64,000 bases of DNA from Cycas panzhihuaensis (GCA_023213395.1 CM041465.1:233809741-233873740); one strand, 5' to 3'; numbered from the stretch's first letter, positions 46,611 to 58,370 are shown. Translations and numbers: made by a program. Notes: generated by a model not told the origin, from the sequence alone.

Positions 46611-47420
46611 CCAAGTTGTTGAACATAACATCATAGTAATTCCTAGCATAAAACCTAAACAATAAAAATAATACTCTATTCATCCACACCTCTCTCTTAC
46701 CATTAAATAGGAAGTAGAGAAGCTATTAGGAGCTGGATTCATTAACAATGTTGATTATTCTTAATGGGTTTCTAACATAGTTCCTATAGCTAAGAAGAAT
46801 GAGTCAATTTAAATTTATATTAACTTTCATGATATTAATGATGCATGTCCCAAGGATAAGTTTCCTCTCATATTTCTTGACCAAATTTGGGACTAGACTG
46901 CCAGTTTTGAGGTAATGTCCCTTATGGATGATTTTTCAGGATATAATTAGATTTTTATCACACGTTGTGACTGCCATAAGACCACTTTCTTTACTCTTTG
47001 GGATACCTTTGTTTATAAAGTCATGCCATTTAGATTAAATAATGCTAGTAAAATATATCAAAGAGATATGGTCCATATTTTCCATGACTTGATTGGTAAT
47101 ATCATTACTGTATATTTAGATTATATGCTTACCCTTTTATGCAAAAGATTTGATCATCTACGTGACCCTTAGAATGATTTTCGTCAGGTGTAAAAAGTAT
47201 CACTTGTGCCTTAATCCTTCCAAGTATGTTTTATTGTTACGTCAGGAAAAGTGTTGGGAAATATCATTTCTCAAGATGGGATTAGAATCGATCCCAATAA
47301 GATCGAGGTAGTTATCTAAATACCTCTCCCCAAGAGCTAAAAGTAAATTAAATCGTTTTTAGGTAGACTTGGTTTCTTAAGATGTTTCATAGTTGATTTT
47401 GCCTTAAATGCTAAGCCTAT
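46611..47420 (+). pseudogene. D reverse transcriptase (gypsy type)
   Basis: Readable motifs in order: EVEKLLGAGFINNVDY, NIVPIAKKNES, DINDACPKDKFPL, SLMDDFSGYN (first catalytic Asp), KTTFFTLWDTFVYKVMPFRL, YQRDMVHIFHDLIGN, then VYLDYML at 47110-47130. The family has Y.DD, so the second catalytic Asp at 47122-47124 reads Tyr and the enzyme would be dead. After this come IKSFLGRLGFLRCFIVDFA and NLLKKDVEL, the RT connection segment. It is broken by stops and at least one frameshift near 47200. Confidence 0.88.
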
Positions 47421-47429
47421 AACCAATCT

Positions 47430-47920
47430 TTTAAAGAAAGATGTTGAATTGTGATTGACTCCTCTAGTTTAAGTCTTTTGATAAGTTGAAGTCAGCCTTG
47501 GTTTCTACTCTAGTTCTTGCTCTACTAAGGTTTGAAAAGTTGTTCATTTTATACACTTTAGCTACAGAGTAATCATTAGCGAGGATGCTAACATAAGAAG
47601 ACAATTTTAATAAAGAAAGGGCTATCTATTTCATTAGTAGGACCCTCACAGTAGCTGAGCTTCACTATTTGTTTCCTAAAAAAGAGTGTCTTACTTTAGT
47701 TTTTACTACTAAGAAGTTGCATTACTACCTCCTCAAAAATAGGGTCCAACTCATTATTCAATAAGATCCTATAAGATATTTACTTACTAAGTATAACCTT
47801 ACAGATCAATTAGGTAAGTGGTCTTTATTATTTCAAGAGTTTGATTTGTAAGTGATTAATTGAAAATCCAAGAAAGACATGGTCATCTTAGAGATTATGG
47901 TTGATGCCCCCCTCCCTAAT
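47430..47920 (+). pseudogene. D RNase H (gypsy type)
   Basis: The text FILYTLATE, ERAIYFISRTLTVAELHYLF, KKECLTLVFTTKKLHYYLL, then DPIRYLLTKYNLTDQLGKWSLLFQEFDL is the ordinary gypsy RNase H between RT and integrase. It ends near VDAPLPNL. Stops at several positions. D thus has two different RNase H domains. Confidence 0.82.
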
Positions 47921-48129
47921 CTCACTAGTTAACCTGTTGATGATTCCCTCTGAGATGAACACATCCTCTATATCCAGGTCATCCCTTCTAATGATCCATG
48001 GTATGGAGAGATCAAATTATATCTTCATGATTAATCTTTCCCTTTTCTTGCTACCTCAAAGAAAAGAAGACAAGTTTGAGTTGTTGTTAGGTAATACCTT
48101 TTTCTTGACGATGTACTTTATAAGTGTTA

Positions 48130-49243
48130 TTTCAATGGAATCCTATTAAGGTACCTCTCACCTGATGAATCATTAGTTGTCTTGATAGAATCCTATGAAG
48201 GAACATAGAGTGGATATTTTTCTAGCTAATCAATGGCCTAATGCATTCTTTGTATGGACTATTATTATCCTACTTTATTTAAAGATGCCTACTCTTATGT
48301 TCAAAAGTGCTAGAAATGCCAATCCCATGCAACTTTGGTACATCAATCTGTGCAAGGAAGAAAGCCAATCATTTCACCTTAGCCTTTCTCCCAATGGGAT
48401 ATCGATCTCATTGGCAAAATTTTTCTAGCATCATCTAATAGGTATAAACTTATCCTAATTGTAATAAAATATTTTATGAAGTGGAGTGAAGCTATCCCAT
48501 TAGTCTTTGCTACTGGAAAAATCATTGTCACGTTCATATTTTAGCATATCATCTGTAGGTTTGGGATACCAGATATTATTGTTACTGATAATGGGACTTT
48601 ATTTTATAATCCCCACATTAGTGAATTGTGTAATAAATTTCATATCACTCATAGGTTATCTGCCCATTATCATCATCAAGTAAATGGCTGGGTAGAAGCT
48701 TTCAATAAGATCTTAGCCAAGATTCTAGCTAAGACAGTTGCTACCTCTCACAGTGATTGGCACTCCCAGTTATTTCTAATATTATAGGCCTACAAGACCT
48801 CCATTAGGAATGTTATAAGTATGACACCATTTTCCCTTGTTTATGATGTCAAAGTCATCTTTCCATTATAGGTTGAAATTTCTTCCTTACATGTCTCATT
48901 AAAGGAGTTTACTGATAAGGAGTTCCAAAGAGAAGCACATCTCTTGGAACTTGAGAAATTAGATAATACTTGCTTAGAAGCCTTATAAAACAATATGGAA
49001 TCTAAGGTTAGATTCCAAGCTACACATGATAGGCAGCTTAGACCTAGAAAGTTCAATGTTGGTGATAAAGTCTTAATGTTAGAATATTTACACGATAAGC
49101 AACATAAATTTTCACCTAAGTAGATAGGTAATTTCTTAATAATTAAAGATTTAACTAATGGAGCTTATTGAATTTTGACATTGGAAGGATTAGAATTTAA
49201 AAGGCCCATTAGTTCTCAATATTTGAGAAAATTTTATGCCTAG
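48130..49243 (+). pseudogene. D integrase
   Basis: The zinc-binding end (C-stop-KCQ near 48325) is followed by WDIDLIGKI (first Asp), then CRFGIPDIIVTDNGTLFYNP (second Asp, about 48570-48610), HHQVNGWVEAFNKILAKILA (Glu, about 48690), DWHSQLF, and the C-terminal part FNVGDKVLMLEYLHD. The last residues YLRKFYA, ending near 49241, are typical for Tat-type integrases. The DDE triad is intact although several stops interrupt it. There is no chromodomain. Confidence 0.88.
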
Positions 49244-50261
49244 TAGTATGCATTCATCCCCTCCACAATGAGGATAAACTATGATTATGAAACTTTTTCC
49301 TTTGCCTAATGAGCTAACACTATGGGCAAACTCCCCTTCTTTCTAATTTCTTCTTGCTTTTTACTGAGTGTTGTTGTGCTTTTGCGATAGATCCTACTTA
49401 TAATTGTGTAAATTTTTTTCTCTTTTTAGCATCTACACTAATTGTGAGCTTTCTATCACCATATTTGGATACCTCTCTTGAGTTTCGTACTCAAAAGAGA
49501 ATTTGGGCCCTCAACCACACTATATTTTCATCTTGGAAAGAGAAACACTTTTATCAGCTTCAGGCACTTAGTCATTGGTTGAGATCATACTTTTATTTGC
49601 TAGTTTGTTACCTAGAGGACTCCTTTCTAGTTATATATCACTTATCATTCTTGATTGTTTTCATTATCCTCGGTTCCCTATATTAATCTTTTAAAGTGGA
49701 TACTTATTCCACTGCCTTCTTGTCACATTTGGAGACACTGTAATTTTAATCTCTTCTTTTCCCAGGGTTTGATCCTTAAGGAGATTAGTCCCTTTTATTT
49801 TAGATTCTATTAAAAAAGATAAATCCTTGTTGTGTTGAGTAAAAGAGTTTTCTAGGTGGATGATTATGATCCTTTTCTCATAAAAAAGTGAAAGTGGAAG
49901 TAAAAAAAATATTAAAAAAAAAGAAGTAAAGTAGTAAAAAGAGTGAAAAATAAAGTATATTATTGTCATTCTCTTGTAATCTGGGGCAAGTTGCATGATG
50001 ATTTCATCCTCACCTATCTATTTATAGGTTGGGTTCATTTGGATGAGTCATTCAAGATTTTTAGATCTAGTTGTTTGGGTCCATCATGACCTTAGTTACA
50101 ATCGCACCCTGATTGACACCTTGCTAGTATTAATCATAATCATGCTACTTATGATTCTTCTTTTTCTTCACTATAGTAAAAATTAAGCACATTCATTTAC
50201 TGTCTCCTTATTGATTAATTCCTATACCTTCCTCTATTGATCACACAGTCTCCAAACTTTG
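49244..50261 (+). other. spacer between integrase and extra RNase H of D
   Basis: About 1 kb, non-coding as far as can be seen. It contains one copy of the AATGAGGATAAACTATG box at 49268-49284, just after the integrase end. A 110-codon frame at 49354-49686 is hydrophobic and unrecognised. Confidence 0.5.
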
Positions 50262-50690
50262 ATCCTATTATTCTCCTAGCATTGAGTATCTTCATCGATG
50301 GAGGTAGTAGGGGAAACCCAGGATCATCTACTTCTACTTAGGTGATTTATGACTAATTAGGAAGTCCCCTCCTTTCTATGGAACCTTTCATACCTAGGGT
50401 GACCAATAATGAAACTTAATATCTTGCTATTATAGGAGCCTTCTTTGATGTTTCTTGCTTTTACCTTGAACCTATTACTATATATACTAACTCTTAAGTT
50501 ATAGTTTATCAATTAATTGGGATTTATCAGGTTCATTCCCCATGACTCCTTCTCTTATATCATAAGGCTTCATCAGTTTTGTCCATTGTTTCTTTAGTTA
50601 CCATTTAGTATATACCTCATTCCCTTAATCTTAAAGTTGATGCTCTTGTTTCCTCTATCCTTGATGATTATTTTAGTTGACTTTCTTCTT
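50262..50690 (+). pseudogene. D extra RNase H (plant/archaeal type)
   Basis: Homologous to the domain at 19668-20216 in B. It reads LSIFIDGGSRGNPGSSTST (first Asp, about 50287), then NNET and LAIIGAFFDVS, where the Glu of the IEA motif reads Gly. ITIYTNS follows, where the second Asp reads Asn. Last come YIPHSLNLKVDALVSSIL (last Asp kept) and DDYF. Five or more stops. It lies downstream of integrase, separate from the usual RNase H at 47430-47920. Confidence 0.8.
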
Positions 50691-52150
50691 TCTTACTAGG
50701 GGCATCCTACTTTAGAATGAGTATAAGCTACCACTCCATGATAAGTATAAACTATTAGTTTGGGAAAATATAGATTTGAGTAGTTTAAAGATTAAGATGA
50801 TAAGTAGAAGATTGAAATGAAGTATTTGAAAGGGATAGACCCACATGAGAATCTTAGGCCATAGAGGACCTTGGCAGGGGGCAAGTCCTTAAAAGCCTCT
50901 TGTCCCTAGAAGGAGATAAAGAGGAATCAAATATACTCAAATAACTAGTTATTTGTTAACTGAAATTAACCTTTCATTTAGTAAACAACTTATTTTCTTC
51001 ATGATTTATTATATAAATGTAGATTCTATTATATATTTATGTAATCTATTAGGAGTATAATATGAATTATATGAATTTCCATTTTAGAGATTCATGTCAT
51101 TCCATCTTCTACTTTTATAAACCTATTATCATTAGTTTTTTATGGTTTTAAGTTTATAAAAATAGAATAAGTAAACCTTTCACCTTTGTTCTTTTATAGT
51201 TATATACTTTCACCTACTCTCTTTTATCTTTTATTTGTTTTATTTTCTTTATTTCATGATCATAATCTATTTCTTTCCTAAACCATTATATTTTAGAATG
51301 AGTATAAACTATCATATACATATTATAATAAAAATCTAAAAAAAGTATATAGCTATAAAAGAATTTAAAAAAAAGTAAAAAATGGTAAGGTTATTACATG
51401 TTTCTTTGGACAGTCATACTAATGGATGTATCCTATGCTTAAATTAAAAGGAAATAACGAGGGGAAAGGGTTTAGAGACAAACATTCATACATAAGTTTT
51501 TAAGAGAAAATTATCATAATATATACATGATAATAAAAAAAATATAGTATATCTGTCACCCAAGTGACTCATGATACATACTAAGGCTTATAAAATACCT
51601 CTCATCTCCTTCCTATCTCCTTATACAATACATAATACACTCATCTCTAAGATCCCTGATGAGATCCCTCTAGAACATCTAGATCTTCTCTCTCCCTCCT
51701 ACCTGAAGTCTCCCCATGTGTAGACTCACCACGAGGTGGAAGGTGGGATTGTCCCTGTTAGACTGTGGCACTTATTGATGGAGTATATTATGCTCTTACC
51801 TATGATAATGCCATCCTCCCTAAGTGCCATCTCTCATCCTTGCCTACCTTGAGCTCTAACTCTTACGTCCTTAGATCTACCCTCATGTCTATATAGAGAT
51901 GTCAAGCTTGAAGTGTATGGCTATTATAATTGATATCACATACCAATATTTTGTGATCTACTACATTCTATACTGGTGCCTCTTTCAATACTAGAATGTA
52001 GTGGAAGATCACCTCTATTATCCTTTGCACCTCCCTCAAGGTCACCATCTCATCACCTGCCCAATGAAAACATAAAACCCATTATTAGTTCCTTGGAAGA
52101 AAAAGTCCTAAAAAAGTAAAGAAGTATGACATGATGTGAAAAATAAATCA
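50691..52150. other. AT-rich spacer of D
   Basis: No coding signature, but a short phrase (tagaatgagtataa) recurs near 50712 and 51294. Confidence 0.45.
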
Positions 52151-52159
52151 ATTAAATAA

Positions 52160-53405
52160 CATACCTGGTAATCCTCCTTCTGCTGGCTCCGCTCCTAACA
52201 CCTCCTCTACTAGTGGTACCTCTCCTCCCTATGGCTCATAGGGAACCTCCTAAGTGACTCCACCCTCTCCAACCCCACCCCCTCCATCCCTACCCTGGCC
52301 ATCCATCAAGCTGAGCTCCATGCTCTGTATGGAGCTACCTCTACCCTCCATAGGTGCTCTATTCACTCTCTTGAGTACCTGATGACTCCCTCTTGCTTCT
52401 CCACTATACAAGGCTCCTCCTCTACCTCTTCATCTTGCCTCTTGACCATCCCTGTCACCTCTCCCACCTTGTCCTCCACTATCTTATCCTCTCCCTCTCC
52501 CTCATCTAGTTGTGGTAGCCTCTTCTATTGCCACCCTCTCTATAGCATCCATCTCATCATCGCTCTAGAATAATAGCCTTGCATAAGCATCCTCCATAAC
52601 CTATCTCCTTATCATCCTGTTGAGGATAGGGCTATGTGTAGTCCTTACTATGATAGCTAGCCTATTATGGATCTGTGACCTTATATACCATATATTCATC
52701 CCTGGGTCTATCATCATCAGCTCTCTTAGATCCCCTCATGTTCTCATAAGTGAAATATGGTTATACAACCAACATATCAGTATAGAGCTGTAGGAGAACT
52801 TGGCCTCTCCCCTTCTTCCTGATCCTCAATAACTAGTGACTGATGCTATCTACTATATACTATTCCCAATTGATTTGGATCCCCTACTATATCTTCACTC
52901 CACTCTTGTCCATTGAGGTAAAATCCCCATAAAGTTATAGGTTTTGATTATCCTATAAATGATAATCAAAGAGATTATCCTCCACACTATTAGGATGTCA
53001 TCTACTATTCTAATAGCCTCCACTGAGATCCCATGCTAGTCTATTTGATTAGTAAATCTCCTTAGGTACTCACTGCATGCCATCTAGGACTCCTCATCAG
53101 TCGCTCAGATGAGTTTGACTCTCTCTCCATGCCAACTGACCCCCAGGATCCTTCCTATATCCCTTGGAGTAATTTGAATCTCCCTAATAGCTCGTACTCA
53201 AAATGTGTTGCATCCTGGGATCCAACAACTAATGAAATCATAAAAAATCATGTGTTTGATAATAAGTTTGGTGGATGCACTCACCTGTGAGAGGCCACAT
53301 ACCCTCATAATCCCCCATATTGCCTCATCCAATTGGCTCACGAGCTCCTCGATGGATATTCCCTCATTTTTTCACATCTCCACTCTCTCCATGGCCTGCT
53401 TCACA
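52160..53405 (-). pseudogene. antisense ORF of D, plant-mobile-domain-like
   Basis: On the minus strand, one frame from about 53400 reads ISIEELVSQLDEAIWGIM, RVCGLSQVSASTKLIIKH, then W-IPGCNTF, VRAIREIQITPRDIGRILGV and SWHGERVKLI, broken by a few stops. The spacing of a Trp-x-P-x-x-x-TF segment, then an IQITPRDI..ILG segment, then GE is that of the plant mobile domain (PF10536) as I know it: 'RW.PE.HTF', 'TL.DV..LLGL', 'GE'. Further on, ISVEAIRIVDDILIVWRI is less clear. The last part (52573-52380) is Glu-rich, such as EGEDKIVEDKVGEV. Antisense extra ORFs in 3' regions are known from some Tat-lineage elements. The domain call rests on eye comparison only. Confidence 0.45.
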
Positions 53406-54149
53406 TCATTTAAATTATATTAATTTCATTATTTTATTTTAAAATTTTAATTTTTGAAGTTTGACTGAGTAAAGTTCTAAAAGTATGGCTAGGTAACTAA
53501 AAATATGATTTCACAGTAAAAAAATATGACTTCATAGTAAAAAACATGATTTCCTTTGACGGTCCCAAATTACAAAGTTATATTTTTAACTCTGCAATCG
53601 CATTTTTCACTAACTAACTATATTTTTAGTGTAGTAGCTATAGTTTTTTCACTGTAACATTGTGTTTTTATATCAAAAGTTAAAAATATAAAATAATATA
53701 TATACTTTTGTCTCATCAGATATCTAGCTCTTTACTTCATCCTGATCATGATGATCCCCTAGGGTCAGTCCTATATTAGAATGGGCTCTTAAATGCCTCA
53801 AAAATATGAAGAATAGATTTGGGGCATCTTGTTTTCTCCTCCTCCCTCTCATAAAAATGAAACCCTTTTTTGTCTATTTTCTTACAAATAGGGAGGGATT
53901 TTTCTTTGTTTTCCTTAGCAGAATTCTCTCTAGTACCCATGAGATCTATCAAAGTAAAATATGTTCCTTTTCAATTATTTTCCTCATCAAAATTACCTAT
54001 AAATATCTAAAATTATACATATTTGCTTTGATAAGGGTCAATTATTATTTTAATGCTTGATTATATTCATTGGAGCTTGCCTTACCTTTAGAAATACAAT
54101 CTATTACCCCAAATTATTCCTTGTATACTAATTTTTGGTATTTATCTCC
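53406..54149. other. spacer around the antisense promoter of D
   Basis: Apart from the homology block, nothing recognised. Confidence 0.45.
53821..53860 (-). promoter_or_regulatory. promoter-side homology block of the antisense unit of D
   Basis: On the minus strand, attttta-tgagaggg-aggagg-gaaaacaagat parallels tatataaagg-aaggaggg-tgaaaacaagat of B at 20658-20686. The TATA box itself is decayed in D. Confidence 0.5.
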
Positions 54150-54612
54150 AAAGGAACTATGCTCTGAGACTTCCTTTCACCTCTTAATGACTTAAACTAT
54201 GCCATGGTAATGCTTCAAGACTTCCTTTCACCTATTAATGAGCTTAAACTATGATAGGATCATGCTTTGAGTTTTACTTTACCTATTGATGAGCCTAAAC
54301 TATGACAAGATCATGCTCTAAGACTTTCCTTTATCTGTTGATGAACTTAAACTATGATAGGGTCATGCTCTAAACCTCCTTTCACCTGTTAATGAGCTAA
54401 AACTATGACAAGAACTTAGCTCTGAATCCCTTATACCTATTAATAAGCTTAAACTATGACAGGGAACCCTCCAAAAATGATTGTTAATGAGGTTAAACTA
54501 TGATAATAAACCTCCAAAAGCCCTCATCCCATTAATGAGGTTAATCTATAATGAGTTTACTCTAAAATGCCAGTTATTAATGAGATGGTAAACTATGATA
54601 ATCTATCCTTTT
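54150..54612 (+). repeat. tandem array of a 50-bp unit with the TTAATGAG...AAACTATG box
   Basis: Nine to ten degenerate units of about 44-55 bp. Each carries a core like ttaatgagcttaaactatga, with a linker such as gatcatgctctaagacttcc in the first six and a shorter linker in the last three. It lies in the 3' untranslated region of D. Single or few copies of the box occur in B (19563), C and after the integrase of D (49268). Confidence 0.9.
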
Positions 54613-54681
54613 TGATTTGGGAAAAAGATTTCCTTCTAATACATGGTTAAAGAGAGATAAAATATGACTAGTTGTATAGTA

Positions 54682-55036
54682 GAGTCCCATCCAGTTCATG
54701 AGTATTTAGTGGTGAAGTCCCATCTAGTTTGTGGGCATGTTGTATAATGGCAAAGTCCCATCTAGTTTGTGGACACTAGATGGGTTTTTGGTGATGTTAG
54801 CTACCCAATCCTTTTGGGTGGGTCTTTGGTGATATTAGGTGCCCAATCCTTTTGGGAAAAAGGTGTAAATAACAATATTATGGTATTAGGTACCAGTCCT
54901 TTTGGGTAAGTATTTATTGTTAGGTACCCAGTCCTTTTGGGTAAGTTTTTCTTGATGTTAAATGCTCAATCCTTTTGGGCAAAGGATGTAAGTAATGGCC
55001 TTTTCATATTAAAAACCTAGTCCTTTTGAGTAGACT
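54682..55036 (+). repeat. two short tandem arrays, including CCCAATCCTTTTGGG hairpin words
   Basis: First, three copies of agtcccatctagtttgtgg (54685, 54714 and 54748 regions). Then six copies of ttaggtacccaatccttttgggt at roughly 30-65-bp spacing (54790-55035). The core CCCAATCCTTTTGGG has a 5-bp inverted repeat around a TCCTT loop. Confidence 0.88.
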
Positions 55037-55225
55037 TGCTAGTGAGAGTTTCTTTTAATTTTGTTATCATAAGAAATTTGCTTCAGGTTAGGTCATAGAG
55101 CTATGTTACCTCATTATTCATATACTTCATTTGATTCCCATCGCTTTGACCAAAATAATAATCACTTTATTATTGCCACCTCTTACCATCCTACCTCTCT
55201 TCTTAGAATAGAGGTTTTAAGTGTT

Positions 55226-55236
55226 AAGGGAATAAA
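55226..55236 (+). promoter_or_regulatory. PPT of D
   Basis: aagggaataaa directly before the 3' LTR start. Confidence 0.6.
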
Positions 55237-55450
55237 TGTTTCACCAAAACCTAGCTTTTGATTTGTATTTGGTTTATATTTATAAGTTTTGACATGTTTA
55301 TTATATGGTTTCATAGAAAATGAATGATGAATTTATTTGATTATGAATTAGGCTATGTTTTGATGAAGGAATGTATGAATTTTGTTTAATGATTTATGAT
55401 GAATGATGATATGATCTGTATTTTTATCATCAACTATCAATGACTAAAAC
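55237..55450 (+). repeat. 3' LTR of D, segment 1
   Basis: Matches 29689-29902; interrupted by E2. Confidence 0.9.
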
Positions 55451-55669
55451 TGTTGGAATATTAATACACATTATTTTGTCCCACATGCAAGTGGGTCCCA
55501 CTATCACTATTATTTCATATATTATAAATACACACATAGTGTACCATATGTAATATCTATTATAAGGATGTTTCGTTAATACAATTTGAGGTACCTTAAG
55601 GGTACCGTTCGATCCTAAAGGTGTTTGTTTCTATTTATGAATTATCTTGTGTAGGTTTATTTTCTAATA
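55451..55669 (+). repeat. E2 5' LTR
   Basis: Starts tgttggaatatt; the last bases read ctaata where CA is expected, in both LTRs of E2. Confidence 0.93.
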
Positions 55670-55681
55670 TGGTATCAGAGC
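55670..55681 (+). promoter_or_regulatory. E2 primer-binding site
   Basis: tggtatcagagc, a perfect 12-base match to the plant initiator-Met tRNA 3' end complement. Confidence 0.95.
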
Positions 55682-57241
55682 TAAGGTGAAGCCATGCTGA
55701 ACAAGGTGTTGGTTCATAAGGTGTTAGTTGATAAAACCCTAATTCTGATGCATGACTTGTTGGTTGATGAAACCCTAATTCTAATATTTGAGGAGGTGTC
55801 ATCAAGGGTTAAAAGCATATTCAAGAGAATAAACATTGAAATTTCTGAAAAGTAATGGTGAAATTAAGATGAAATGGCTCATTCTATAAATTTTGAGTGG
55901 TTACACTATAGATTTTAGGGTGAAAGTATGAAAATTACAACAGAATTAATTTCAACCTATTTTTTTTTTCTGTTGCCATATTTTTGGGATAGATCTGTAA
56001 CCTCAACTTCAAAGAGCCATAATTTTGGCTATAAGTATCCAAATGACCTCAATTTTTTTTTTTATTCTGTACATTTTGTAATTTAATTTCTAATAGAAGT
56101 GGTTTGAGTTCATTAGAGTTTAGAGTAAAATGTTATTAGTAGTTTATCAGAAGGTACTATTACAGTCCCTAGAAACCCTAATTGTGAAATTCTTAAAAGG
56201 GACATAACTTTTGATCTAGATATCAAAATTTAATTTCATCTGAACTATTGGAATCATATTTTATAGGCCATCATTTCCATGCATATTTTATGTATTTTTG
56301 AGTTATAGTTTTTTTATAAATAAGTTTTTTTGGGAATTTAAGGGTTTCATATTGATATGGTGACGGGAATAAGGAAATGGTAATGAGGTGATATAAGTGC
56401 TTTTCACTCTTAATTGGCGATAAAGTAGTGATATTTGGCATTGGAATAGTGCTATCTTGTATGTGATTTATATAAGTTGGGTAACATTGCAATATAAGAT
56501 TATTGTTTGAAGCTCTCTTATATATGTTATGCATGGGAGAGTACTGTTGCAATGTGAGACAAAATTAAGTCATGTTGATGTGAACATATTTGGCACTCTA
56601 TTGGTGATTTAAGGTGCATGATGGTGATTGTTTAATGGCAATTTGTGTGCTTTCTTACATATGTTTGTATGAGAGAGCTATTGTGACAATGGCATAGTGT
56701 GGTGATAAAACAATAGTGCATGTGTTTGTATGAATGAGTTGAGTGGCATATGCCAACTTAGTGCTTCTTAGAATGTAATTTATTTGAAAGAGCTTTATGG
56801 GCATGATAAGGCAAATTTGAGGACAAGAAAAATGGGGATTTTAGGTAACAAGGTGCTTGTTGCATGTGAGGTTACATGACAAGATTATGCATTTATTAGG
56901 CATGTTTAAGGCTGAGATTATGTATGTTTAATGATATATTTTTTAATTGACTAAATGGGCAAAGAAGGATGAGTTTATTGAAGATGCCTAAGTTACAGGG
57001 AAGAAAACGTTGTTGAGTGGTGGCATGAGTTATGTTGTAAGTAATTAAGCGTAGTATGGTGTATCTTGGTAATTTAATGGCAACATGTGGCATGGATTTG
57101 ATAATAACGGATTATTTGGTAATATATATAAGGTGATTATAAAATTAGTGATATGAGGGATATGAGACATGAGAAATTTTGTTGAGCTTGATTAATGAGC
57201 ACTAAAAATGAGGGACATTGTTTGGAGGTACAATTACAATC
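55682..57241 (+). other. E2 leader
   Basis: Non-coding, with the same degenerate repeats as the E1 leader (for example tttgtatgagagagcta at about 56667 and 34528 in related form). Confidence 0.6.
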
Positions 57242-58370
57242 ATGGAGGAAAATGATATGGTCATGTATGTTCATGAAACAAATGAATATTACTTAAAGGA
57301 TTTGTTTCTTCTGATACCTAAGTGTAATCGAGAAGTCTACTTATTTTGGATGATTAAAATGAGATGTTTTTTCATAGCTAGAGGTTTGTAGAAGCTTGTT
57401 ACTGATGGATATGATATCCCTAAGGATGAAGAAGAAAAGGAAATACTTAAAAAAAAAGATAGAAAGACATTCATCATGATTCTTACTACATTAAATAAGG
57501 TTGATCTTCATTCCACATATCATTTTATCATTCCTAAGATTTAACATGCAAGTACTGCTAAGAAAGCTTGGGATTTTTGAAGGGATGTATTTGAACAAAC
57601 TCCTAAAGAGATACAACAAATGATTGAAAAGGCAAGTAAGATTAGTTATGGTTATGATACAGGGAAAATAGATGAAGAAAGTATTATCAACACTAATGAA
57701 ATAATATATCAAGATGAAGAATGTATGAGTACTGATGAAATTTCTACTGAATGTAAAGAAATGATGGTTGAATGTATTGATGAGACTATAACTTCTACTA
57801 AAGACATTGAGAGTGATGAATCAATTAAGGTTTATTTAGATGACATTATTATTTCAAGGGAAATTAAATATGAATCTGATGGTTCTATAAAGGATGAACC
57901 TTATATTGATTCAAGTCTAAATGATGCTCTTGCGTTGAGCATTAATTCAAGTTCAAAGAGTATGCAAGTTGATCAAGACTCTCTCCAAAGGTTGAAGAAA
58001 TTATTTTTATATATGGTGATCAAGAATTTATACATGATAATGATGACAATCAAGTTGTATTTGAAGATGGTTATTTACAAGATCTACATCAAAATCAAAC
58101 TAGACTATACACAATGAAGAATCAAGATTTGCAACTGCTAGAGTTACTACAATAACACCAATACTACATGATGGAAGATGGAAATCAAGCTAAGGACATC
58201 ATCCTATAAAAGCATCAGTATATAATTGAAGACAAAAATTAAGTTAAAAGTACCATTCTATAGCAAAGACATCTTTACAAGATTGCAAGCAAGGATCAAG
58301 TTGAAGACATCATCTTCAGGACATTTCCAAGGATAAGGCATTGTAAATACAAATGATCCAAATATGTATT
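57242..58370 (+). pseudogene. E2 gag-like protein, interrupted
   Basis: Starts at the ATG at 57242 (MEENDMVMYVHETNEYYLKD) and parallels E1 throughout: LFWMIKMRCFFIARGL, KKKDRKTFIMIL, AKKAWDF, RDVFEQTPKEIQQMIEKA. There are three stops before 57620 and then an open stretch to 58117. The acidic tail is well kept: MSTDEISTECKEMMVECIDE and IKVYLDDIIISREIKYESDG. A frameshift near 57985 precedes the final repeat region. No zinc knuckle. Confidence 0.85.

Noticed and set aside
49354-49686. 110-codon hydrophobic frame as an env-like gene of D
   Set aside because: It lies after integrase, where env would sit, but there is no signal peptide with cleavage context, cysteine pattern or splice signal that I can support; composition is that of AT-rich non-coding DNA.
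53220-53292. A small intron in the antisense ORF of D (gtgagt to cccag on the minus strand)
   Set aside because: The reading frame stays open across it except at the shared stops, and the mobile-domain-like text is continuous without splicing, so no intron is needed.
54150-54612. Possible CRISPR or satellite DNA
   Set aside because: Degenerate 50-bp units restricted to the 3' region of one retroelement; linkers are also repeated, so there are no spacers.
55670-55681. tRNA gene fragment
   Set aside because: Only the 12-base primer-site complement is present; no cloverleaf around it.
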